The notes under the pieces: model-generated
The model's input: only the letters and a program-made list of their open reading frames with translations
Database searches by the model: none
Told to the model about the DNA's origin: nothing
Assembly (NCBI GenBank): GCA_008638375.1
Contig: CM018035.1
Span: forward strand, 28,493,807 to 28,557,806
Length of the DNA stretch: 64,000 nucleotides
Direction of reading: 5' to 3'
Origin: Nyssa sinensis
Lineage: Eukaryota > Streptophyta > Magnoliopsida > Cornales > Nyssaceae
In this document: one piece after another, positions 38,724 to 50,154 of the stretch
Layout: each line of letters opens with the position of its first letter
How positions within the stretch are numbered: the first letter of the stretch is position 1
Position numbers and translations under genes: made by a program

Positions 38724-39139
38724 TGTAACACCCCGACTCTGTATAATTAATAATTAAATAATTAATTATTAATTAATACCGGCTTAGGGAATAATTAAGG
38801 AAATTAACCTTAATCTCCCGGTGGTCACACTAGACCAATAGAATGACAAAACATGTCCGAGAATAGGGTACAACACCCGAACCTAATTACCAATTAATTA
38901 GGTGAAATAATGTCAATTTAACACTGACGGAATTTGAATTAATTAACCACAGAAATCCCGAATGACTAATAAATGACACGGAACCTCTGACACTGTAGAT
39001 AACTGAAATATGAAACTCTCGAAACAAACCGCATCGAAAAAGGAATTACGGAATGAAAGTTATGAGGCAAACATCAGAAACTGAATTAACGTGCAGCCAA
39101 ACAGGGCCTTAGCCCAAAATGTGGAAAAATGGCCAAATT

Positions 39140-39220
39140 GGTGGTCAAGGGGAATTGAACCCTTGACCTATGGAGAGAATGAATTCCATCCAAAAACTTA
39201 CCGATTGGGCCACCCACACC
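39140..39220 (-). other. tRNA-like module in the 5' LTR
   Basis: On the minus strand the A-box TGGCCCAATCGG (39201-39212) and B-box GGTTCAATTCC (39151-39161) are followed by GACCACCA. The T-arm-like inverted repeat is strong. The module is antisense to the LTR. Confidence 0.6.
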
Positions 39221-40899
39221 TTTGTGCATATATATACAACTTAATTGTATATATCTCTGTATTGCCCAACTTGCCACCCAAATCAACCAATGGCAACCCA
39301 TGCAAACCCCACATGATTGACTGAATCACCCCTACATCAGCCCACCTCAGCTCACATGACTCTCTGATTTTCAGTCATCTCATTGATGTATATACATATA
39401 GAGATATTATGTATAGGTATACTAGGAGAAAATGGTGATGCTCTAAAATGAAAATGTCTGCTATAATGAGAGACAGATCTGTTGGGGTAAGACATATAGA
39501 GTGAGAGGGTGGTTAGGTGAGCCTTGCATGTGTATGTGTTCATGGCTTGAGCATGTATGTACAAGCTTGGGTGTGTGCATGTCATCCGTTGGAAAGGGAT
39601 GCACCAAAGAGAACTGAGGGCTAAGCAACACACGACTGCACTGGTGCAACATGCACAGAAACCACAACCGAGCCATGGATGAGGAAATGAGGGCAACCCC
39701 TTGGAAGGTAAAACATTAAAACTACTCTGAAATTTCCTGTTTGAATTTTGGGTACTGTTTTAGATAGTTCTAATCCATATAGACTGTGTAAATAAGCTAC
39801 TGTGAGACCCTAGACCTGTTCTAAATTAATTGGGAGGGTTGAATAGGGTAGAAACACCCAAAACCCGTAAACAGCCACCATGGATGGACCTCGGATAGCA
39901 GGTCTGAAACAGCTACAATCAAACTGATTTCTGACACTCTGAACCTGATCTAGACACTGATAGGGTCCCAAATACACCAACCCGCGACCCTAGAACACTG
40001 ATTTGGACCCTCAAAACCGAACCTATAGGTCTCGGCCATGGAATCCAAAATCTGAAATAGGCCCTTAAACTGAAATTTCTAAATGGGATGTTGATCCCCA
40101 TGGACACACGGTCACAACGAGCCAAGCCACGTGAGGTTTGGTGGAGAAATGAGGCCACGCGACCGAGCTGAAACCCCCATGATAATCGGTTAAACAGAGC
40201 TCCACCCGTAATTTCGAGGCACAAAATCGATGCCAAGTTGTTGGTATAACCTGTGGGAATGGTTTGGAACCAAAAACAGTTGGAAACCGTGCTTGAAATG
40301 GCACGAAATAGAGAAAAAATGGGGACTGGTGTTAGGGCAACAATACCCTGCACGATGGGGAAGACAGAGTCGACTCGGTCGACTCGCGTGTCGACCCAGA
40401 CACGTGTCAGTCTACGGGCGTGCCACTGCTTTAGTGGAACGGCACCGTTTTGATGTTTGATGTTTTAAATTTAAAATCTGATCCTACCTGTTTGGTTACG
40501 ACGATAACAGATTAAATTGGGATTGGGCTAATCCTGAACACGGATAGGGGGGCAAATTGAGGTTAACTAGAATATTTAATTCCGGTTTTCCTGAAGGAAC
40601 TAAACCGGTTGGTTCTTGATGATTTTGGACCGGTTCACTTGGTGAACCATTGAACCCTTGGGTTTGAACCCCTAAATTATGAAATTATGTTTTCACCCCT
40701 ATAAGTTCCTGAAATTACGGATTTGTCCCCACTGTTTTAAAGAATTACACAGTGGCCCAGACTTTGGAAAATTTCTTCATTTAAGCCCCTGGAAAATTAA
40801 TTAAATAATAAAATAATTATTTAATTATTTTATTAAATAGGTAAAATTATAATTTTACCCCTGGACATTAAATATGTCAAACGGAGTCCAAATAAATTA

Positions 40900-42020
40900 A
40901 ATAAATAGTGTATTTTCACTATTTCAAATATTCTGGACTCAATGGTACAGTCCGATTTTGGAAATACAGTCCCGAAAAATACAGACCCGTAAGTGATAAA
41001 TGACCGAACTACCCCTGATGGTACCCAGACCCAAATAAAAATATCAGATAGCCTATTTTGACTATCTCGTGCATTCTGGACTCAACGGTGAGGTCCGTTT
41101 AATGAACTGAGGTCCCGAAAAATACAGACACGTAGGTGTAAATGACTGAATTGCCCTTATTGATACTCAGGGCCGATTAAACATAACAGACAGTCCAATT
41201 TCATTATGTCGGACACTCTGGACCCAATGGTGAGGTCCATTTTATGAACTGACGTGCCGAAAAATACGACACATGAAATTACCAAATTACCCCTGATACC
41301 GTACGAGACCTAAACAAAGTCCGATTGGGACGAAACTGATACCGGTAGGAGCCCAGACACTGGTGAGACTGTATACTTGATTAGATGACGAATCGGGGTC
41401 AGAATTACACAAAACGTAAAATGACCAAACTACCCCTGAGCATTGTAAGTGCAAAGTAGAGGTCGAATAAAGGTCAAACTGATCTGATAAATTATCATAG
41501 GGATAATTATGAACACTGAAGGGCTAAATAAGACTCTGAGACAGTCAACGCGTAAAACGAGAAATGACCGATGTGTCCCGACGATCTAAAGCAGATACCA
41601 AATGAAGTCCAAGGGACTTACAAATTTATACATGAGATATATGGGACGTTCTGAGGACCATGATAGGGTCCGGGGCAAAAATGACAAAATTACCATTTTG
41701 CCCCTAAGACTAAATAAGTACCCAACTGATACCGATTAAAGTCTAAAAGACTTAAAACTTCATATATACGATATATGGGATATTCTGAGGGACAGAACAG
41801 GGTCCGGGATAAGAATGGCAAAATTACCATTTTGCCCCTATGGTTAAAATGAGAACCTAACTGATACCGATTGGAGTCCAAAGGACGTAGAACTTTGTAC
41901 TTAAGATATAAAGACTATTCCGAAGACCACGACAGGGTCCGGGACAAGAATGGTAAAATTACCATTTTGCCCCTAAGGTTGAATGAGTGCCTGACTGATA
42001 ACAATTGAAGTCTAAATGAC
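40900..42020 (+). repeat. Degenerate periodic array (about 130-143 bp) in the 5' LTR
   Basis: CTGGACTCAATGG-type starts recur at about 40933, 41076 and 41218 (steps of 143 and 142 bp), each followed by GAGGTCC and CCCGAAAAATAC. Units starting with TCTGAGGACC...GGGTCCGGG follow at about 41650, 41783 and 41920. In the later units GGGGCAAAAATG (41672-41683) can pair with CATTTTGCCCC (41694-41704). Similar units occur in LTRs A, C, D, E, F, I and S. Confidence 0.75.
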
Positions 42021-42273
42021 TTAGGATATAATCCTAATAACTGCTAAGCCTAATCAAAGAAAGAAATAGCCTCGAGTGAGACCCAATGGAAGGGCGATAG
42101 GCTATTAGGCTACCTTAGGTAATCCGATAGATACCTAAGATGACGAATGAGACCTGAATGGATGAGTTCTGATCTGTCTGTGATTGATGATTATTATTCA
42201 GGATATACATGGAGATGCCTGACGTACCTGGAGGTTATCGGATTATTTATGCAAGGAAATAGGCGTAAACTTT

Positions 42274-43580
42274 GTGAGTAACTTCTGACACTGTTTTGAT
42301 ACTGTCCCTTGATTTACTGATCTGTTTTGAATGCAATTATTTAAGTGCAATTATTTAAATGCATGTTTTCCGTACTATATCACTTATGACATGGTTTTAG
42401 TCTTTTTAAATAATTGACTATATTCCTGATCCCTGTGCTAGCATTCCGTACTGTTTTGCCCGTTTTGAACTGTTGAGATAAAATGGATATATTGAACCAT
42501 TATTTCTGAAACGATTAAATAAACCATGTGATATAGGCAAAGAACAACATTTTGTTGTATCGTACAGCTTTGTATGGTATACTGTCTGAATGCTATATTG
42601 TTTAAATGTATGTACTTAATGTACGCCTTTTGTACCACATTCCACGTGATGTGCTTGTGTCCTTCGAATTAGGAATTCCGTTCAGTTCTGTTATGTGCTG
42701 TCCGTTAATGATATGTTTGCCTCGGTTGTTATGTTCCGTCCGGTTCCGACATGTTCCGTCCGTTGATGATCTGTCTGTCTTGATTGATTTATGGTCCAGT
42801 TCCGTTATGATCTGTCCGTTGATGATATGTCTTTGTTTTGACTAATGTTTTGTTCCGTTCGATTTTGGTATATTCCGTTCATTGATAATGTGTCTGCCTT
42901 GATTGATATATGGTCCAGTTCCGTTGTGTACTATCCGTTGATGATACGTCTGTCTTGATTGAAACATTGTTCAGTCCAGTTATGATTAGTTCCGACAGCG
43001 ATGTGTCCCTGACTTGATTGTTATATTGTTTCTACCCAGTTCCGTTACGATGTGTCCTGTTCATGATTTGCCTGTGTCCTGATTAGTGTATTGTTTCCGT
43101 TTAGTTCCGTTATAATTTTTATCCGTTCGCGATATGCCTTTGCTTGACTGATGTATTGTTACCGTCCGATTCCGTTATATTCCGTCCGTTAATGTTATGT
43201 CTGCCTCGATTGATATGTTCCGTCCGGTTTCGACATGTTCCGTCCGTTGATGATCTGTCTGTCTTGATTGATATATGGTCCAGTTCCGTTATGATTCGTT
43301 CCGTTAATGAAGAGTCTGTGTCTTGACCGATATATTAGCAATAGTTATTGTTCTGACCGATTGGTTATGTCATGTTCCGATCCGTTTGTATTGTCTGTTC
43401 GATTCTGTTTTATTGTACTAGACTGCTTATGAAATGGATTTATAAAAATAGTTATTTTTGTAATGACTAAATTATCCATGTGCCTTGGGAGCACAAAACT
43501 GGTTTTGAAACCCATGATAGGGAATCTGTGTTACTCACTGGGCTTATTTAAGCTCACCCCATTATTCTGACATTTTTCAG
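42274..43580 (+). other. Intron-like unit in the 5' LTR
   Basis: A donor-like GTGAGTAAC starts at 42274. CATTTTTCAG|GAATT ends at 43580. A GGGCTT...AAGCTC hairpin (43540-43555) precedes the acceptor. The satellite lies inside. The same unit is at 48357-49663 in the 3' LTR. Confidence 0.4.
42660..43420 (+). repeat. Tandem array of about 60-bp units, 5' LTR
   Basis: About 12 degenerate units are built on TTGATTGATATATGGTCC, AGTTCCGTTATGATCTGTCC and GTTGATGATCTGTCTG. The complementary array in LTR S is longer by about 400 bp. Confidence 0.85.
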
Positions 43581-44075
43581 GAATTACCTCCATTGGATTA
43601 GAAGGTACTATGACATGACGTGAATAGGCCAAGTGGCATCTCAAGTAAGGATCTGACGGCACTGAATTGTGGAGACTGGTTTATTGTGGATTGAACCTGG
43701 TTATTCCGGTGAGTGGTATGTTATGACTGACTTGACTGATATATACTAGATAGACATGGCTCATGGAACTAATGATACTCTAGAGATATTAGATCTGCTC
43801 TGTTGTTATATGCTTGATTTTAGATATGCTCTGAAATTAGAATTGTTGACTGACTGGATTTAGTCTTGCTCTGTGATACATATACTTATGATGGATAAGT
43901 GAGTTGCATTCCCGTGATACAAAGAAAAAGTTTTAAATTCCGCTGCATCTGACCCTACAGTTGGAGTGCAATTCGTCGGAAAGTTCAGAATTTGCCTTTG
44001 GTTGGTCGCGTCGCGACCGACTGGCAGTCACGTCCTCGACATCCGCGTAGGGTGGGGTTCGGGATGTGACAATTG

Positions 44076-44088
44076 TGGTATCAGAGCA
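44076..44088 (+). other. Primer-binding site, initiator-Met tRNA type
   Basis: TGGTATCAGAGCA starts four bases after the 5' LTR. This is the standard plant retrotransposon complement to the 3' end of initiator tRNA-Met. Confidence 0.93.
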
Positions 44089-44792
44089 AAGGTTGAAAGA
44101 TAATTAAGATTATCAGAACCGAAATTGGTAAAGTTTTGAAATCAACTAGTATCACAGAGCAATATCAGAGCATTAGGTTATGGATTAAGAACCACAGAGT
44201 ACCTGAGCCATAGATCTTAAGTTCCACTTTTGGGAGATCTGATGTGAAGTTATGAAAGTCTTCATAATAGACGATAGGCCTGTAATTCTGAGGCATCTGA
44301 GGACTGGGGATTTTCTGGGTCTGATATGAACTGGTGTAATTTGAGGTTGTAGACTTATGATACTTAGAGACATGTCCATACGAATAATTATGGACATAGC
44401 AACCGAAAGGAAGTGACAGTAGGTCTGTTGACTCCGACATTGACACTTGCAATTATGGATAGCAAGTGAATCACTTGTAGGATGACAAGTGATTAAATGA
44501 TCCTAGTGGATGATTTCCACTTATTTGAGGATGACTACCCGATTGATCTGATATGAGATAAGTCTGATAATTGAATCTTGAGGAGATTATACAATTGTGG
44601 CTGTAAGGTCTGACCGAATGGGAATAGCTGTATCTGATATGGAGCCTGTATGGAACTGATACAAAATATCTTCTCGATAGAAAAATAGTATCCCGAATGA
44701 TACGGCGGTCCGAGAGACAAATAAAGAGGGGAGATTATGATGACAGAATCTCCTAGATATGAGCAACCAAGTTTTGAGGACAAAACTTTTCT

Positions 44793-44806
44793 GAAGAGGG
44801 GTAGGA
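44793..44806 (+). other. Polypurine tract of the young element
   Basis: GAAGAGGGGTAGGA abuts the 3' LTR. It is purine-rich with one T and would prime plus-strand synthesis. Confidence 0.85.
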
Positions 44807-47800
44807 TGTAACACCCCGACTCTGTATAATTAATAATTAAATAATTAATTATTAATTAATACCGGCTTAGGGAATAATTAAGGAAATTAACCTTAATCTC
44901 CCGGTGGTCACACTAGACCAATAGAATGACAAAACATGTCCGAGAATAGGGTACAACACCCGAACCTAATTACCAATTAATTAGGTGAAATAATGTCAAT
45001 TTAACACTGACGGAATTTGAATTAATTAACCATAGAAATCCCGAATGACTAATAAATGACACGGAACCTCTGACACTGTAGATAACTAAAATATGAAACT
45101 CTCGAAACAAACCGCATCGAAAAAGGAATTACGGAATGAAAGTTATGAGGCAAACATCAGAAACTGAATTAACGTGCAGCCAAACAGGGCCTTAGCCCAA
45201 AATGTGGAAAAATGGCCAAATTGGTGGTCAAGGGGAATTGAACCCTTGACCTATGGAGAGAATGAATTCCATCCAAAAACTTACCGATTGGGCCACCCAC
45301 ACCTTTGTGCATATATATACAACTTAATTGTATATATCTCTGTATTGCCCAACTTGCCACCCAAATCAACCAATGGCAACCCATGCAAACCCCACATGAT
45401 TGACTGAATCACCCCTACATCAGCCCACCTCAGCTCACATGACTCTCTGATTTTCAGTCATCTCATTGATGTATATACATATAGAGATATTATGTATAGG
45501 TATACTAGGAGAAAATGGTGATGCTCTAAAATGAAAATGTCTGCTATAATGAGAGACAGATCTGTTGGGGTAAGACATATAGAGTGAGAGGGTGGTTAGG
45601 TGAGCCTTGCATGTGTATGTGTTCATGGCTTGAGCATGTATGTACAAGCTTGGGTGTGTGCATGTCATCCGTTGGAAAGGGATGCACCAAAGAGAACTGA
45701 GGGCTAAGCAACACACGACTGCACTGGTGCAACATGCACAGAAACCACAACCGAGCCATGGATGAGGAAATGAGGGCCACCCCTTGGAAGGTAAAACATT
45801 AAAACTACTCTGAAATTTCCTGTTTGAATTTTGGGTACTGTTTTAGATAGTTCTAATCCATATAGACTGTGTAAATAAGCTACTGTGAGACCCTAGACCT
45901 GTTCTAAATTAATTGGGAGGGTTGAATAGGGTAGAAACACCCAAAACCCGTAAACAGCTACCATGGATGGACCTCGGATAGCAGGTCTGAAACAGCTACA
46001 ATCAAACTGATTTCTGACACTCTGAACCTGATCTAGACACTGATAGGGTCCCAAATACACCAACCCGCGACCCTAGAACACTGATTTGGACCCTCAAAAC
46101 CGAACCTATAGGTCTCGGCCATGGAATCCAAAATCTGAAATAGGCCCTTAAACTGAAATTTCTAAATGGGATGTTGATCCCCATGGACACACGGTCACAA
46201 CGAGCCAAGCCACGTGAGGTTTGGTGGAGAAATGAGGCCACGCGACCGAGCTGAAACCCCCATGATAATCGGTTAAACAGAGCTCCACCCGTAATTTCGA
46301 GGCACAAAATCGATGCCAAGTTGTTGGTATAACCTGTGGGAATGGTTTGGAACCAAAAACAGTTGGAAACCGTGCTTGAAATGGCACGAAATAGAGAAAA
46401 AATGGGGACTGGTATTAGGGCAACAATACCCTGCACGATGGGGAAGACAGAGTCGACTCGGTCGACTCGCGTGTCGACCCAGACACGTGTCAGTCTACGG
46501 GCGTGCCACTGCTTTAGTGGAACGGCACCGTTTTGATGTTTGATGTTTTAAATTTAAAATCTGATCCTACCTGTTTGGTTACGACGATAACAGATTAAAT
46601 TGGGATTGGGCTAATCCTGAACACGGATAGGGGGGCAAATTGAGGTTAACTAGAATATTTAATTCCGGTTTTCCTGAAGGAACTAAACCGGTTGGTTCTT
46701 GATGATTTTGGACCGGTTCACTTGGTGAACCATTGAACCCTTGGGTTTGAACCCCTAAATTATGAAATTATGTTTTCACCCCTATAAGTTCCTGAAATTA
46801 CGGATTTGTCCCCACTGTTTTAAAGAATTACACAGTGGCCCAGACTTTGGAAAATTTCTTCATTTAAGCCCCTGGAAAATTAATTAAATAATAAAATAAT
46901 TATTTAATTATTTTATTAAATAGGTAAAATTATAATTTTACCCCTGGACATTAAATATGTCAAACGGAGTCCAAATAAATTAAATAAATAGTGTATTTTC
47001 ACTATTTCAAATATTCTGGACTCAATGGTACAGTCCGATTTTGGAAATACAGTCCCGAAAAATACAGACCCGTAAGTGATAAATGACCGAACTACCCCTG
47101 ATGGTACCCAGACCCAAATAAAAATATCAGATAGCCTATTTTGACTATCTCGTGCATTCTGGACTCAACGGTGAGGTCCGTTTAATGAACTGAGGTCCCG
47201 AAAAATACAGACACGTAGGTGTAAATGACTGAATTGCCCTTATTGATACTCAGGGCCGATTAAACATAACAGACAGTCCAATTTCATTATGTCGGACACT
47301 CTGGACCCAATGGTGAGGTCCATTTTATGAACTGACGTGCCGAAAAATACGACACATGAAATTACCAAATTACCCCTGATACCGTACGAGACCTAAACAA
47401 AGTCCGATTGGGACGAAACTGATACCGGTAGGAGCCCAGACACTGGTGAGACTGTATACTTGATTAGATGACGAATCGGGGTCAGAATTACACAAAACGT
47501 AAAATGACCAAACTACCCCTGAGCATTGTAAGTGCAAAGTAGAGGTCGAATAAAGGTCAAACTGATCTGATAAATTATCATAGGGATAATTATGAACACT
47601 GAAGGGCTAAATAAGACTCTGAGACAGTCAACGCGTAAAACGAGAAATGACCGATGTGTCCCGACGATCTAAAGCAGATACCAAATGAAGTCCAAGGGAC
47701 TTACAAATTTATACATGAGATATATGGGACGTTCTGAGGACCATGATAGGGTCCGGGGCAAAAATGACAAAATTATCATTTTGCCCCTAAGACTAAATAA

Positions 47801-50154
47801 GTACCCAACTGATACCGATTAAAGTCTAAAAGACTTAAAACTTCATATATACGATATATGGGATATTCTGAGGGACAGAACAGGGTCCGGGATAAGAATG
47901 GCAAAATTACCATTTTGCCCCTATGGTTAAAATGAGAACCTAACTGATACCGATTGGAGTCCAAAGGACGTAGAACTTTGTACTTAAGATATAAAGACTA
48001 TTCCGAAGACCACGACAGGGTCCGGGACAAGAATGGTAAAATTACCATTTTGCCCCTAAGGTTGAATGAGTGCCTGACTGATAACAATTGAAGTCTAAAT
48101 GACTTAGGATATAATCCTAATAACTGTTAAGCCTAATCAAAGAAAGAAATAGCCTCGAGTGAGACCCAATGGAAGGGCGATAGGCTATTAGGCTACCTTA
48201 GGTAATCCGATAGATACCTAAGATGACGAATGAGACCTGAATGGATGAGTTCTGATCTGTCTGTGATTGATGATTATTATTCAGGATATACATGGAGATG
48301 CCTGACGTACCTGGAGGTTATCGGATTATTTATGCAAGGAAATAGGCGTAAACTTTGTGAGTAACTTCTGACACTGTTTTGATACTGTCCCTTGATTTAC
48401 TGATCTGTTTTGAATGCAATTATTTAAGTGCAATTATTTAAATGCATGTTTTCCGTACTATATCACTTATGACATGGTTTTAGTCTTTTTAAATAATTGA
48501 CTATATTCCTGATCCCTGTGCTAGCATTCCGTACTGTTTTGCCCGTTTTGAACTGTTGAGATAAAATGGATATATTGAACCATTATTTCTGAAACGATTA
48601 AATAAACCATGTGATATAGGCAAAGAACAACATTTTGTTGTATCGTACAGCTTTGTATGGTATACTGTCTGAATGCTATATTGTTTAAATGTATGTACTT
48701 AATGTACGCCTTTTGTACCACATTCCACGTGATGTGCTTGTGTCCTTCGAATTAGGAATTCCGTTCAGTTCTGTTATGTGCTGTCCGTTAATGATATGTT
48801 TGCCTCGGTTGTTATGTTCCGTCCGGTTCCGACATGTTCCGTCCGTTGATGATCTGTCTGTCTTGATTGATTTATGGTCCAGTTTCGTTATGATCTGTCC
48901 GTTGATGATATGTCTTTGTTTTGACTAATGTTTTGTTCCGTTCGATTCTGGTATATTCCGTTCATTGATAATGTGTCTGCCTTGATTGATATATGGTCCA
49001 GTTCCGTTGTGTACTGTCCGTTGATGATACGTCTGTCTTGATTGAAACATTGTTCAGTCCAGTTATGATTAGTTCCGACAGCGATGTGTCCCTGACTTGA
49101 TTGTTATATTGTTTCTACCCAGTTCCGTTACGATGTGTCCTGTTCATGATTTGCCTGTGTCCTGATTAGTGTATTGTTTCCGTTTAGTTCCGTTATAATT
49201 TTTATCCGTTCGCGATATGCCTTTGCTTGACTGATGTATTGTTACCGTCCGATTCCGTTATATTCCGTCCGTTAATGTTATGTCTGCCTCGATTGATATG
49301 TTCCGTCCGGTTTCGACATGTTCCGTCCGTTGATGATCTGTCTGTCTTGATTGATATATGGTCCAGTTCCGTTATGATTCGTTCCGTTAATGAAGAGTCT
49401 GTGTCTTGACCGATATATTAGCAATAGTTATTGTTCTGACCGATTGGTTATGTCATGTTCCGATCCGTTTGTATTGTCTGTTCGATTCTGTTTTATTGTA
49501 CTAGACTGCTTATGAAATGGATTTATAAAAATAGTTATTTTTGTAATGACTAAATTATCCATGTGCCTTGGGAGCACAAAACTGGTTTTGAAACCCATGA
49601 TAGGGAATCTGTGTTACTCACTGGGCTTATTTAAGCTCACCCCATTATTCTGACATTTTTCAGGAATTACCTCCATTGGATTAGAAGGTACTATGACATG
49701 ACGTGAATAGGCCAAGTGGCATCTCAAGTAAGGATCTGACGGCACTGAATTGTGGAGACTGGTTTATTGTGGATTGAACCTGGTTATTCCGGTGAGTGGT
49801 ATGTTATGACTGACTTGACTGATATATACTAGATAGACATGGCTCATGGAACTAATGATACTCTAGAGATATTAGATCTGCTCTGTTGTTATATGCTTGA
49901 TTTTAGATATGCTCTGAAATTAGAATTGTTGACTGACTGGATTTAGTCTTGCTCTGTGATACATATACTTATGATGGATAAGTGAGTTGCATTTCCGTGA
50001 TACAAAGAAAAAGTTTTAAATTCTGCTGCATCTGACCCTACAGTTGGAGTGCAATTCGTCGGAAAGTTCAGAATTTGCCTTTGGTTGGTCGCGTCGCGAC
50101 CGACTGGCAGTCACGTCCTCGACATCCGCGTAGGGTGGGGTTCGGGATGTGACA
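44807..50154 (+). repeat. 3' LTR of the young element
   Basis: Every landmark lies exactly 6083 bp from its counterpart in the 5' LTR, so there are no net insertions or deletions. Differences seen by eye are at 5' LTR positions 38950, 39005, 39695 (A/C, the only transversion), 39876, about 40332, about 41693, about 42047, about 42804, about 42868, about 42930, about 43913 and about 43943. The tRNA-like module is at 45223-45303 and the satellite at about 48743-49503. Confidence 0.95.

Larger units (their letters stand above)
38724..44071 (+). repeat. 5' LTR of the young element
   Basis: It starts TGTAACACCCCGACTCTG and ends GGGATGTGACA. In order it holds an AT-rich palindromic start, an antisense tRNA-like module, a GAACCGGTT-rich block (about 40590-40660), a 142-bp periodic array (about 40900-41300), a hairpin array (41640-42020), a donor-like site (42274), a 60-bp satellite (42660-43420), a hairpin and acceptor-like site (43540-43580), and the 3' end. 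A 144-codon frame on the minus strand (39919-40353) is conserved between the LTRs only because the LTRs are nearly identical. Confidence 0.95.
44072..44806 (+). other. Non-coding internal domain of the young element
   Basis: This is 735 bp between the LTRs. No frame on either strand resembles gag or pol; the longest frames are under 100 codons and on the minus strand. The 5' end carries the primer-binding site and two further TATCA(CA)GAGCA-like strings (44147-44172). The 3' end (about 44771-44806) resembles the 3' end of gypsy internal domains. It may act as a packaging and priming leader. Confidence 0.85.
38724..50154 (+). mobile_element. Complete young non-autonomous LTR retrotransposon with giant LTRs
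   Basis: The element has a 5' LTR (38724-44071), an internal domain (44072-44806) and a 3' LTR (44807-50154), flanked by ATAAT. Both LTRs are 5348 bp, and I saw only 12 differences, 11 of them transitions. The internal domain is 735 bp, with a primer-binding site matching initiator-Met tRNA and a polypurine tract, but no coding domain. LTRs make up 94% of the length. This fits the large retrotransposon derivative (LARD) idea, but with a much smaller internal domain than the classic barley LARDs. The 3' internal end resembles the chromovirus end at 28080-28116, so a Ty3/gypsy partner probably mobilised it. Confidence 0.95.

Noticed and set aside
39919..40353. A 144-codon minus-strand frame present identically at 46002-46436
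   Set aside because: It lies antisense in the LTR and is conserved only because the two LTRs are nearly identical. It has no recognisable domain.
38724..50154. Reading the two 5.3-kb copies as a tandem segmental duplication or assembly duplicate
   Set aside because: The matching ATAAT TSD, primer-binding site after the first copy and polypurine tract before the second show they are LTRs of one element. The scattered substitutions argue against an assembly copy.
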